This document shows positions 1 to 6,594 of a DNA stretch of 12,300 nucleotides, in pieces. Position 1 is the stretch's first letter, and every line of letters begins with the position of its first letter. This DNA comes from JADFOB01 sp964651325 (lineage in GTDB: Bacteria > Planctomycetota > Phycisphaerae > UBA1845). The position numbers were made by a program, and so were the translations under genes. Below the pieces are notes generated by a model. That model was not told where the DNA came from and ran no database searches. It was given only the letters and a program-made list of their open reading frames with translations. The DNA lies in assembly GCA_964651325.1 (NCBI GenBank), contig CAZYXP010000110.1:1-12300 (forward strand), in the 5' to 3' direction.

Positions 1-1586
1 TAGATTTCGGTGACCGTGCCCACCGTCGATCGCGGCGATTGGCTCGTGTTTTTCTGCTCGATGCACACCGACGGGGAGAGGCCGTACACGTGATCCACGC
101 GCGGCGGTTGCATCCGGCCGAGGAATTGCCGGGCGTAGGAACTGAGCGATTCCACGTAGCGGCGCTGCCCTTCAGTGTAGATGGTGTCGATGGCGAAGCT
201 GCTCTTGCCACTGCCGCTCGGCCCCGCGCAGACGGTGGTCTTGCCGCGTGGAATGTCAACGTCGATGTTCTTGAGGTTGTGCTGGCGCGCGCCCACGACG
301 CGAATCATTTTCGTTAGGGCCACGCCGCCGGTAGCGCGAGATTTACCGCGTCCGGCGGGTTTCTCTTTGGCCAATGTTGGTTTCGAGCTTGGGGCTGTGC
401 CCTCAAGTATTTCGATTAGCGCGGCGCCGGTGTAGGATTTCTTGGACCGCGCGATTTTCTCCGGCGTGCCCGCCGCGACGATGCGCCCGCCGGCAGCACC
501 GCCTTCGGGTCCGAGATCGATCACCCAATCGGCGGTCTTGACGACGTCCAGATTGTGCTCGATGACGAGCACCGTGTTGCCGACGTCGACGAATCCGTGA
601 AGCACGGCGAGCAGCTTCTTGATGTCGTCGAAGTGCAACCCCGTCGTCGGCTCGTCGAGTATGTAGAGCGTTCGCCCGGTGCTCCGCTTGGCGAGTTCCC
701 GGGCGAGTTTGATTCGCTGGGCTTCGCCGCCGGAGAGCGTGGTCGAGGATTGGCCGAGCTTGAGGTAATCAAGGCCGACGTCGTGCAACGTACGCAGCAT
801 CCGGGCGATCTTCGGGATGTTTTCGAAATGGGTCAGTGCCTCTTGCACGTCCATGTCGAGCACGTCGGTGATGCTCTTGCCCTTGTAGCGGATTTGCAGC
901 GTTTCGCGGCTAAACCGCTTGCCCTGGCAGACGGAGCAAGTAATCCACACGTCGGCCAACAGCTCCATTTCCATCTTGTTGCTGCCGTTGCCCTCGCAGG
1001 ATTCGCATCGACCGCCGCCCGCGGCGCCCGTGTGTACGTTGAAACTGAACCGCCCGGGCTTGTAGCCGCGAACTTTGGACTCCGGCAATCTGGCGTAGAG
1101 GCCGCGGATTTCGTCAAACGCTTTGATGTAGGTTGCCGGGTTGGATCGCGGCGTGCGGCCGATGGGCGATTGATCGATGTCGATGACCTTATCGAGATGT
1201 TCGAGGCCGGAGATGGCCTCGCAGAGGCCAGGATGCACCTTGGTCGCGCCGTTTAGATCGCGCGCGAGCGACTGCCAGATGATGTCATTGACCAGCGAGC
1301 TTTTCCCCGACCCTGAGACGCCGGTAACGCACACGAATCGGCCGAGCGGAATCTCCGCGGTGATGTTCTTGAGGTTGTTCTGCCGCGCGCCGCCCACGGT
1401 CAACCAAGCGACCTGACCATCGTCCGCGCTGCGGGCACGCTCCTCCGAGCCCATGACAGTCTTTCCCGAGCCGCGGGCTTCAGCCCGCGCGGCGCTCGGC
1501 GTCCGCCCGACATTGGGTTTCGCAACCGCCGTGCCGGTTCGCGCGCGGCGTTTGGTGGTAGCTGATTTGGCTTTCTTCTTCCCCAT
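1..1586 (-). CDS. uvrA: Tandem UvrA excinuclease subunit, second open frame (partial, runs off left edge)
   Basis: Excinuclease ABC subunit A is the DNA-damage sensor and ABC ATPase of nucleotide excision repair, which loads UvrB in the cytoplasm. From the ATG at 1586 the visible 528 codons hold a Lys/Arg-rich linker (residues 1-60), then the second ABC module of UvrA copy 1. That module shows Walker A GVSGSGKSS (89-97), a zinc finger with Cys194, 197, 217 and 220, signature LSGGE (284-288), Walker B ending ILDEP (309-313) and H-loop His344. A second linker (about 393-425) leads without a stop into the first ABC module of a second copy: VGARQHNLKNI, Walker A GPSGSGKSS (455-463) and SLSSYARQFLGR. 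This is the layout of the double-length UvrA known from Chlamydiae and planctomycetes. The frame is identical to that of the upstream open frame, and only a TAG and 15 codons separate them. No clear Shine-Dalgarno precedes ATG 1586 (AGAGGA lies about 15 nt away), so the start is uncertain. Confidence 0.9.
   Translation of the reverse strand, partial: MGKKKAKSATTKRRARTGTAVAKPNVGRTPSAARAEARGSGKTVMGSEERARSADDGQVAWLTVGGARQNNLKNITAEIPLGRFVCVTGVSGSGKSSLVNDIIWQSLARDLNGATKVHPGLCEAISGLEHLDKVIDIDQSPIGRTPRSNPATYIKAFDEIRGLYARLPESKVRGYKPGRFSFNVHTGAAGGGRCESCEGNGSNKMEMELLADVWITCSVCQGKRFSRETLQIRYKGKSITDVLDMDVQEALTHFENIPKIARMLRTLHDVGLDYLKLGQSSTTLSGGEAQRIKLARELAKRSTGRTLYILDEPTTGLHFDDIKKLLAVLHGFVDVGNTVLVIEHNLDVVKTADWVIDLGPEGGAAGGRIVAAGTPEKIARSKKSYTGAALIEILEGTAPSSKPTLAKEKPAGRGKSRATGGVALTKMIRVVGARQHNLKNIDVDIPRGKTTVCAGPSGSGKSSFAIDTIYTEGQRRYVESLSSYARQFLGRMQPPRVDHVYGLSPSVCIEQKNTSQSPRSTVGTVTEI
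1467..1493. repeat. REP-like palindrome inside the uvrA frame
   Basis: The core GCGGGCTTCAGCCCGC can fold into a 7-bp stem with a 2-nt loop. With its CGAGCC and GCGGC flanks, the 27-bp block matches 10505-10531 at all but one position, and a degenerate reverse-orientation copy lies at 6411-6438. Here it is translated in frame as part of the Ala/Arg/Gly-rich linker ahead of the second ABC module of UvrA. Confidence 0.75.
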
Positions 1587-1631
1587 CGATTCTGCTTCGA
1601 TTCCTCTGCTTCTCAAGTGTGCCTTGCGCTG

Positions 1632-3710
1632 CTACACATGACGCCGCCCGGCCCGCTTTCTTGCGGGCGTGGTTCGGATTGGCGTTCCCTCATCGACTTT
1701 CTTCTTCTTCAGCTTGCCCATCGAACTAGATGGCGCTTTGCCCACCGGTCTTCGGTTCTGGGGAATCTCAATCGCCTCAGCGCCGCGGAGATACTTGCCC
1801 GTAAGGCTCTTACGCGACTTTTGGATTTTCTCCATCGACCCGGCCGCGACGACATGCCCGCCGCGCACGCCCGGCCCGGGGCCGAAATCGACGATGTGGT
1901 CGGCCGTGCGCATGGTTTGTTCGTCGTGTTCAACGACGATCACCGTGTTGCCCATGTCACGCAAGCGACACAGCGAATCGAGTAATCGCTGATTGTCCCG
2001 CGGATGCAGTCCGATGCTCGGCTCGTCGAGAATATAGAGCACACCAACCAACCCAGCGCCGATCTGGCTCGCCAGACGAATCCGCTGCGACTCTCCGCCC
2101 GATAGCGTCGGGGCCGATCGATTCAATGTCAGGTAATTCAACCCGACGTCGCTGAGGAACTTGAGCCGCCCTTGGATCTCCTTCAACGCTTCGCCGGCGA
2201 TCGTTTGCTGAATCGGCGTCAGCTCGAGCGTCTCAAAAAACGCGGCCGCCTCGCCGATCGCCATGGCGGAAACCGCCTGAATGTTCAACCCGCCCAGACG
2301 AATCGCCAGCGCCTGCTCATTGACCCGAGCGCCGTCGCAGACGCTGCACAACGCCTTGCGCATGTACTTCTCGTAATAGGCGCGAACCATCGGCGATCGG
2401 GCCTTGCGGTGCTTCTCGCGCAGATCGGCGATGACGCCGTCGAACGTTCCGCCATGCCGGAACACGCCGCCGCGCGTACGCCATTCGTAGGTCAGATGCA
2501 CAGACCCGAGCCCGTACAGCAAGGCGTTCGTGGCTTTCTTGGGGAGCTTGCCCCAAGGTGTTTTGAGATCGAAACCGACGTGCTCGGCCACCGCTCGGAA
2601 GATATGCCGGCGCCAGCGGCCGATCCGCGTGCGCATCGGCTGGACGGCCAGATTCAAGAACGATTTTCGCCGATCCGGCACGAGCAACTCCGCGTCGAAG
2701 TCATACGTGGTTCCAAGCCCATGGCATTGCAAACACATGCCGGCCGGCGCGTTGAAACTGAGCATTTGCGGCGAGGGCGGCTCAAAACTAAGCCCGCACG
2801 GCCCGCAGGCGTACCGGCTTGAAAGCAGCAAATCTCCGTCGCAACCCGNNNNNNNNNNNNNNNNNNNNNNNNNNNNNNNNNNNNNNNNNNNNNNNNNNNN
2901 NNNNNNNNNNNNNNNNNNNNNNNNNNNNNNNNNNNNNNNNNNNNNNNNAGCGCCGCGACGTCGGTTGGTCGACTTCGGAGGCGCCGGGTCGTGGCTCGTC
3001 TGGACGATGATGGTCTCTTCGCCAAGCCGCAAAGCGTCTTCGACAGCCTCCGCGATACGCGAGCGGGCCGAAGGGCTGATCGTTATCCGATCGACGACGA
3101 TTTCGATGTCGTGGGCTTTGTATCTCGATAAGGCGGGGGCCGAGGCGAGCGTCACCATCGCACCATCGACGCGGGCGCGGGCGTACCCCCGTCGGAGCAT
3201 GTCTTCAAACAGCTCGCGGTATTCGCCCTTCTGCCCGCGCACCACGGGTGCCAGGATCATCGCCTTGGTCGCCGGCGGTAGGCCGAGAATCCGCGCGACC
3301 AGTTGATCGCGGGTTTGCGCGCTGATGGGCGTGCCGCATTTCGTGCAATGCTGACAACCGATGCGGGCAAACACGACGCGAAAATAGTCGTGAATCTGGG
3401 TGATCGTGCCGACCGTGCTCCGCGGGTTCCAGCCGCCTGTTTTCTGCTGAATCGAGATGGCCGGGCTTAGCCCCGTGATTTTATCGACGTCGGGCTTGGC
3501 GAGTTGACCGAGAAACTGCCGTGCGTAGGAGCTGAGCGATTCGAGGTATCGGCGCTGACCCTCGGCAAAGAGTGTATCGAAGGCAAAGCTGCTCTTTCCG
3601 CTGCCCGATACGCCGGTCAGGCAGACGAGCTTGTTGCGCGGCAGCGTCAGCGTCACATCCTGCAAGTTGTGCTCACGGGCACCGGTGACCGTGATCGTTC
3701 GTGGCTCCAT
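1632..3710 (-). CDS. uvrA: Tandem UvrA excinuclease subunit, first open frame (ABC-I module, ends at in-frame TAG)
   Basis: This is the N-terminal ABC module of UvrA, 692 codons including 34 ambiguous ones from the N run. It starts MEPRTITVTGAREHNL, as UvrA normally does. Walker A GVSGSGKSS is at residues 33-41, followed by SLSSYARQFLGQ. A CxxCxxC cluster (119-125) precedes the UvrB-binding region, and zinc-finger cysteines are at 302, 305, 326 and 329. Signature LSGGE is at 536-540, Walker B ends ILDEPSIGL (560-568), and the H-loop His is 595. A whole UvrA would continue into ABC-II, but after IEIP (647-650) the frame enters a basic linker and stops at TAG (1632-1634). The same frame resumes immediately downstream with ABC-II. 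The frame stays open 45 codons upstream of 3710, but those codons are repeat-derived, so ATG 3710 is preferred. It is either a split gene, a read-through gene, a recent nonsense mutation or an assembly error. Confidence 0.9.
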   Translation of the reverse strand: MEPRTITVTGAREHNLQDVTLTLPRNKLVCLTGVSGSGKSSFAFDTLFAEGQRRYLESLSSYARQFLGQLAKPDVDKITGLSPAISIQQKTGGWNPRSTVGTITQIHDYFRVVFARIGCQHCTKCGTPISAQTRDQLVARILGLPPATKAMILAPVVRGQKGEYRELFEDMLRRGYARARVDGAMVTLASAPALSRYKAHDIEIVVDRITISPSARSRIAEAVEDALRLGEETIIVQTSHDPAPPKSTNRRRGAXXXXXXXXXXXXXXXXXXXXXXXXXXXXXXXXXXGCDGDLLLSSRYACGPCGLSFEPPSPQMLSFNAPAGMCLQCHGLGTTYDFDAELLVPDRRKSFLNLAVQPMRTRIGRWRRHIFRAVAEHVGFDLKTPWGKLPKKATNALLYGLGSVHLTYEWRTRGGVFRHGGTFDGVIADLREKHRKARSPMVRAYYEKYMRKALCSVCDGARVNEQALAIRLGGLNIQAVSAMAIGEAAAFFETLELTPIQQTIAGEALKEIQGRLKFLSDVGLNYLTLNRSAPTLSGGESQRIRLASQIGAGLVGVLYILDEPSIGLHPRDNQRLLDSLCRLRDMGNTVIVVEHDEQTMRTADHIVDFGPGPGVRGGHVVAAGSMEKIQKSRKSLTGKYLRGAEAIEIPQNRRPVGKAPSSSMGKLKKKKVDEGTPIRTTPARKRAGRRHV
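1651..1668. repeat. Perfect hairpin in the uvrA linker, just before the TAG
   Basis: Six perfect pairs (gcccgc/gcgggc) enclose the loop tttctt. It lies within the last codons of the first uvrA frame, 17 nt before the TAG in the transcribed direction. No T-run follows, so it is unlikely to be an intrinsic terminator. It resembles the other short GC palindromes of the window. Confidence 0.5.
2849..2948. other. Assembly gap of 100 Ns
   Basis: Exactly 100 consecutive Ns interrupt the UvrA ABC-I module, between its UvrB-binding region and its first zinc finger. The UvrA frame is the same on both sides when 100 bases are assumed. The true length is unknown, because 100 Ns is a customary placeholder. 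Confidence 0.97.
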
Positions 3711-3750
3711 CTTGATTCGCCGTAGGGAAAAATGAGATTCTAATGCGGGT

Positions 3751-3756
3751 AGTATA
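3751..3756 (-). promoter_or_regulatory. Possible -10 box (TATACT) upstream of uvrA
   Basis: TATACT on the minus strand lies about 40 nt upstream of the ATG at 3710, in the short AT-richer segment between the repeat element and the gene. No convincing -35 box was seen at the usual distance, so this is only a candidate. Confidence 0.25.
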
Positions 3757-3779
3757 GGGCGCGGCGTCAGAGGCGACCA

Positions 3780-3887
3780 GCGAAGGCGGTCAGAGCCGTG
3801 GGCGCCAGCCTGCGGACCGTTCGCGAGGGGCCGTCTGCGAACCATTCGCGAGGGAAGGTCACCGGGCTTGCGCCACGGTGCTCTGAA
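3780..3887 (-). repeat. Dispersed two-armed REP-like element upstream of uvrA
   Basis: Read on the minus strand, one arm (AGAGCACCGTGGCGCAAGCC, then CGGTGAC) is followed by two imperfect direct repeats starting CCTCGCGAA and ending near CGCAGG, then an opposing arm (GGTCCGCAGGCTGGCGCCCA, then CGGCTC). Both arms, in the same order, recur at 12162-12300. It fills the space between the lipoprotein gene and uvrA, and supplies the spurious upstream extension of the uvrA frame. Confidence 0.7.
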
Positions 3888-3905
3888 ATACTTTCTGAAA
3901 AGGCG

Positions 3906-4517
3906 TCAGGAACCGCGGGCGATGTGGCGCCGGGTCTGCTCAAACGTAAGCTGGAACACACGCCAATAACCCTGATCTCGCGCGAGCTTGACGACCAACA
4001 CCACCTGCTTCCTCGAATCGCCGCTCGGGTCGGCCAGTTCGATGAGTATGTTGGCGGTCTCGTACTCTTTCTTGCGAAGCTTGAGCGGTTTCGCGATGGC
4101 GGACACGAGACGCTTTTCCGCCTTGTCCCACTCAAAATCGAGGGCGCCCACGTAATATCCGACGATCGGTGCCCAGCGATAAACGAGCTGATGGGTAAAC
4201 TCGTCGTCGGAGAAGCTCGTCGGGTTGCTTTCTGCCAGAATGCTTGCGGCGCAGACGTCGAAGGTCACGTCCAAAGCTTTCTCACGTGCATCGTCGTCGG
4301 CGGCTAGGTAATCCTCGCGCAGCGACCGCAACAGCACATACGCAACCTGCTTCGGCGAGGCATCCTGATCAAGCGTCACCCCGTAGTGCGACACAGTACG
4401 AACTTTCGGCGAGCGGACCTTGCGATCGCCTACGCGCGTGTCGCGGCTGCAACCGCCGCACAGCAGCAAGAGAACCGCAACCCAACCGACCATCATCAAT
4501 GTATGAGCTTGTTTCAT
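3906..4517 (-). CDS. Putative secreted lipoprotein, function unknown
   Basis: I do not recognise a family for this 203-residue protein. It starts MKQAHTLMM, followed by a hydrophobic stretch (about residues 8-20) and CGGC ending at Cys23. This looks like a lipoprotein signal with an unusual Cys at -3, so export and lipidation are likely but not certain. The mature part is charged and predicted soluble. It has a segment rich in Asp, Glu and Ala (about 67-90), aromatic residues around YRWAPIVGYYVG, and a C-terminal part with alternating hydrophobic residues (VVLVVKLARD, YWRVFQLTF) typical of beta strands. It is transcribed toward uvrA, separated by a repeat element, and divergent from the HIT gene 114 bp away. 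It could be a small NTF2-like or lineage-specific lipoprotein, but nothing visible settles this. Confidence 0.75.
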   Translation of the reverse strand: MKQAHTLMMVGWVAVLLLLCGGCSRDTRVGDRKVRSPKVRTVSHYGVTLDQDASPKQVAYVLLRSLREDYLAADDDAREKALDVTFDVCAASILAESNPTSFSDDEFTHQLVYRWAPIVGYYVGALDFEWDKAEKRLVSAIAKPLKLRKKEYETANILIELADPSGDSRKQVVLVVKLARDQGYWRVFQLTFEQTRRHIARGS

Positions 4518-4631
4518 GGGTGGCGGAGTCTAACCGGTTCGCCACGCACTGCCAACACCTCCGATTTGTTGTCTCAACCGTACCGGCCGGATACACTTGT
4601 CCAAGGATCGAACGACCCAACGGCGAATCTC

Positions 4632-5138
4632 ATGGCTGAATCGAACCGTAATCTCTGGGCGCCTTGGCGCATGGAATACATCCGATCGCTTTCCGACGAG
4701 TTGGAGGCGGAGGGGTGCTTTTTGTGCCGCTATTGGGAGCAACCCGAAGCCGACGCAGATAATCACGTCATCTCGCGAGGGCGCGAATCCTTCGTCGTCA
4801 TGAACCGATTCCCCTACACCAACGGGCATCTGATGGTCGCGACGGCCCGCCATGAAGGCGGTTTGGCCAGCCTCCCCGCGGAGGCGTTTGCAGAGATGAC
4901 GGGAATGATTCGCGACGCCGTAGCGATGTTGGAACGGGTGGTCAAAGCCCAGGGCTTCAACGTCGGATTCAACGTCGGCGCATGTGCGGGGGCGGGTCTA
5001 CCGGATCATTTGCACGCCCATATTGTGCCCCGCTGGTCCGGAGATACGAACTACATGGCCGTGCTCGGGGATGTACGTGTCGTGCCCGATTCCCTGGACG
5101 CCCTCTACAAAGAGTTGATCGTTGCGGCGGGAAACTAA
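4632..5138 (+). CDS. HIT-family hydrolase/phosphorylase, Ap4A phosphorylase-like
   Basis: A 168-residue histidine-triad protein. The triad H-L-H-A-H (His126, 128, 130), followed by IVPRW, is the catalytic HxHxH signature; the middle His is the nucleophile in this superfamily. The N terminus NLWAPWRMEYI, the CxxC at 29-32 (GCFLC), RFPYTNGHLMV (59-69) and PRWSGDTNYM (133-142) resemble the actinobacterial Ap4A phosphorylase group rather than the shorter HINT proteins. The likely role is cleavage of diadenosine tetraphosphate or related nucleotides in the cytoplasm; the exact substrate is inferred. ATG 4632 is chosen because homologous sequence begins there. The frame is open 82 codons further upstream, but that part overlaps the divergent lipoprotein gene. 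No strong Shine-Dalgarno is visible. The dGTPase-like gene follows 78 bp downstream and may be co-transcribed. Confidence 0.9.
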   Translation: MAESNRNLWAPWRMEYIRSLSDELEAEGCFLCRYWEQPEADADNHVISRGRESFVVMNRFPYTNGHLMVATARHEGGLASLPAEAFAEMTGMIRDAVAMLERVVKAQGFNVGFNVGACAGAGLPDHLHAHIVPRWSGDTNYMAVLGDVRVVPDSLDALYKELIVAAGN

Positions 5139-5216
5139 GGATTTCGCTGAAAACAGCTAGCTCACCCAGCGGAAGGCTTGACGCCCGCTCGGCCCTCGTA
5201 TGGCCGTCGGACCACT

Positions 5217-6314
5217 ATGAATAGAACTTCCCCCAAGCATCACACGGCCGAACAAGGCACGGCGGCGCCTTCGTCCGATCGAGCATTTCTCGAGCCCACC
5301 GAACCGCTGAGGTCGCCGTTTGCGTTGGATCGCCATCGCATCATCCAATCAACCGCCTTCCGGCGCCTCGAGGGAAAAACCCAGGCATTCGCGGCCTCAT
5401 ATGGCGATCATTTTCGTACCCGTCTGACCCACACGATCGAGGTAAGCCAGTTGGCCAGGTTACTGGCCGTTCAGTTGGGCGCGAACGAGGAACTGGCCGA
5501 GGCCATCGCACTCGCCCACGATCTGGGCCATCCGCCGTTCGGCCATGCCGGAGAATCCGCGTTGGATCACGTCATGAGCGATGTCGGCGGATTCAATCAC
5601 AACACGCACGCGCTCCGGGTGGTCGAATACCTGGAGCATCCCTTCCCCGCGTTTCGCGGGCTAAACCTGACCTCGGCAACTCGGGCGGGACTAGCCGCTC
5701 ATGCCACGCGGTACGACCGACCGGCCGAGCAACCTGGCCATGGAGGTTCCGTGGCCGAGGGGCCGGGGGTCTTGCCCTCGTTGGAAGCACGCCTGGTTTC
5801 CCTCGCCGACCGAATCGCCTTCAACGCCCATGATCTCGAGGATGCGATCGGAGCCGGATTGTTGGGGCTAGACGACCTGAGCCAACTCGAGCTCTGGGCG
5901 GCGTCCCTTGCGAGAACCGGCCATCAACCAGTAGGTAGCATTCATACCATCCGCCGCGAGGTGCTCGATGGACTGGTGGATTCCGTGGTTGCCGATGCCG
6001 TGATACAACACCGCGATTCAGCGTCAGGAGCGACGATGCTCTCGGCCGCGATGGACGCCAAGTTGGCCGGCGTCGAGGATTTTCTGGCCGAGAGGGTCTA
6101 CGGAGCTCCGGAGATCAAGACTACGGATGCATGGGCGGCACGAAGGGTCGAAAGGCTCTTTGGCCGGCTGATTGCAGATGGCTCCGCCATGCCGAAGCGA
6201 TTTCGGGATAGAATTCCCCAGCAGGGGGCGATGCGCGTTGTCGGAGACTACATCGCCGGGATGACCGACCGTTTCTGCGAGCAAGCGTGCCGCGAAGTTC
6301 GCGGCAGGGGGTAG
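5217..6314 (+). CDS. dgt: Deoxyguanosinetriphosphate triphosphohydrolase-like protein (HD domain)
   Basis: A 365-residue HD-superfamily phosphohydrolase of the dGTPase type, which cleaves dNTPs to deoxynucleoside and tripolyphosphate. Metal ligands are visible as His72 (RTRLTHTIEV), His101-Asp102 (LAHDLGHPPFGHAGE) and Asp198 (SLADRIAFNAHDLEDA). SPFALDRHRIIQSTAFRRLE near residue 33 and GGFNHNTHALRVVE near 124 are also typical. The size fits the shorter bacterial dGTPase-like group, not the longer E. coli Dgt, so preference for dGTP is not shown. ATG 5217 is preferred. An in-frame TTG at 5178, preceded by GGAAGG only about one base away, is an alternative that would add 13 residues with no family resemblance. 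The gene lies 78 bp after the HIT gene, consistent with a small nucleotide-metabolism operon. It ends with TAG. Confidence 0.9.
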   Translation: MNRTSPKHHTAEQGTAAPSSDRAFLEPTEPLRSPFALDRHRIIQSTAFRRLEGKTQAFAASYGDHFRTRLTHTIEVSQLARLLAVQLGANEELAEAIALAHDLGHPPFGHAGESALDHVMSDVGGFNHNTHALRVVEYLEHPFPAFRGLNLTSATRAGLAAHATRYDRPAEQPGHGGSVAEGPGVLPSLEARLVSLADRIAFNAHDLEDAIGAGLLGLDDLSQLELWAASLARTGHQPVGSIHTIRREVLDGLVDSVVADAVIQHRDSASGATMLSAAMDAKLAGVEDFLAERVYGAPEIKTTDAWAARRVERLFGRLIADGSAMPKRFRDRIPQQGAMRVVGDYIAGMTDRFCEQACREVRGRG

Positions 6315-6331
6315 GCGGGCAAACACGGTCG

Positions 6332-6367
6332 CGAAACCGTGCTGGCCAGGGAACCGTGCTGGCTAGG
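6332..6367. repeat. Short direct duplication
   Basis: GAAACCGTGCTGGCCAGG is followed directly by GAACCGTGCTGGCTAGG. The two copies of about 18 bp differ by one inserted A and one C/T change. Confidence 0.7.
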
Positions 6368-6410
6368 GAGCAGCGCCGTCCCGCGCGGAGGCGCTCGCAA
6401 GCCCTGGGCG

Positions 6411-6438
6411 CCGAGCGAGCTGAAGCCCACGGCTCGGG
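6411..6438. repeat. Degenerate REP-like palindrome
   Basis: CCGAGCGAGCTGAAGCCCAC followed by GGCTCGGG has the CTGAAGCCC core and the GGCTCGG end of the palindromes at 1467-1493 and 10505-10531, in reverse orientation. Its outer CCGAGC and GCTCGG can pair. Confidence 0.55.
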
Positions 6439-6458
6439 GACACACTACGCATTAGCGG

Positions 6459-6563
6459 TACAGCGCAAGGTCATTCGGAGCGCAGGCTTCCAGCCTGCAC
6501 GACCCGCGATGATGATGCAGGCAAGATGCCTGCGCTCCGGGCTTGTAACGACTTTGCGCTGTA
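6459..6563. repeat. Nested inverted repeat, REPIN/MITE-like (105 bp)
   Basis: The outer ends TACAGCGCAAGGTC and GACTTTGCGCTGTA are inverted copies with 13 of 14 positions matching. Inside them lies a second inverted pair: 6476-6498 (CGGAGCGCAGGC, then TTCCAGCCTGC) and 6517-6539 (GCAGGCAAGATG, then CCTGCGCTCCG). Each inner arm is itself a small palindrome, GCAGGC/GCCTGC. It has no coding capacity. The structure is that of a non-autonomous palindromic element moved by an enzyme encoded elsewhere. Confidence 0.75.
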
Positions 6564-6594
6564 ATTGTTAGTACACTCGGCTGTAGCACGCCCG

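Noticed and set aside
555..1256. Plus-strand 233-residue open frame
   Set aside because: It is antisense to well-conserved UvrA ABC-II sequence and its product resembles nothing; a high-GC shadow frame.
1632..1634. TAG reassigned to an amino acid throughout the genome
   Set aside because: TAG also ends the dGTPase-like gene (6312), the flavoprotein gene (6638), the small membrane protein gene (9311) and trpD (9461), each at the expected C terminus or before repeat sequence. Local read-through is still possible.
1651..1668. Intrinsic terminator between the two uvrA frames
   Set aside because: The stem is only 6 bp and no T-run follows on the transcribed strand.
2172..2822. Plus-strand 216-residue open frame
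   Set aside because: It is antisense to the UvrA ABC-I module, with no motif or ribosome-binding site.
3711..3845. N-terminal extension of UvrA by 45 codons
   Set aside because: The extra residues are translated from a dispersed repeat and non-coding leader, and UvrA homology begins exactly at MEPRTITV.
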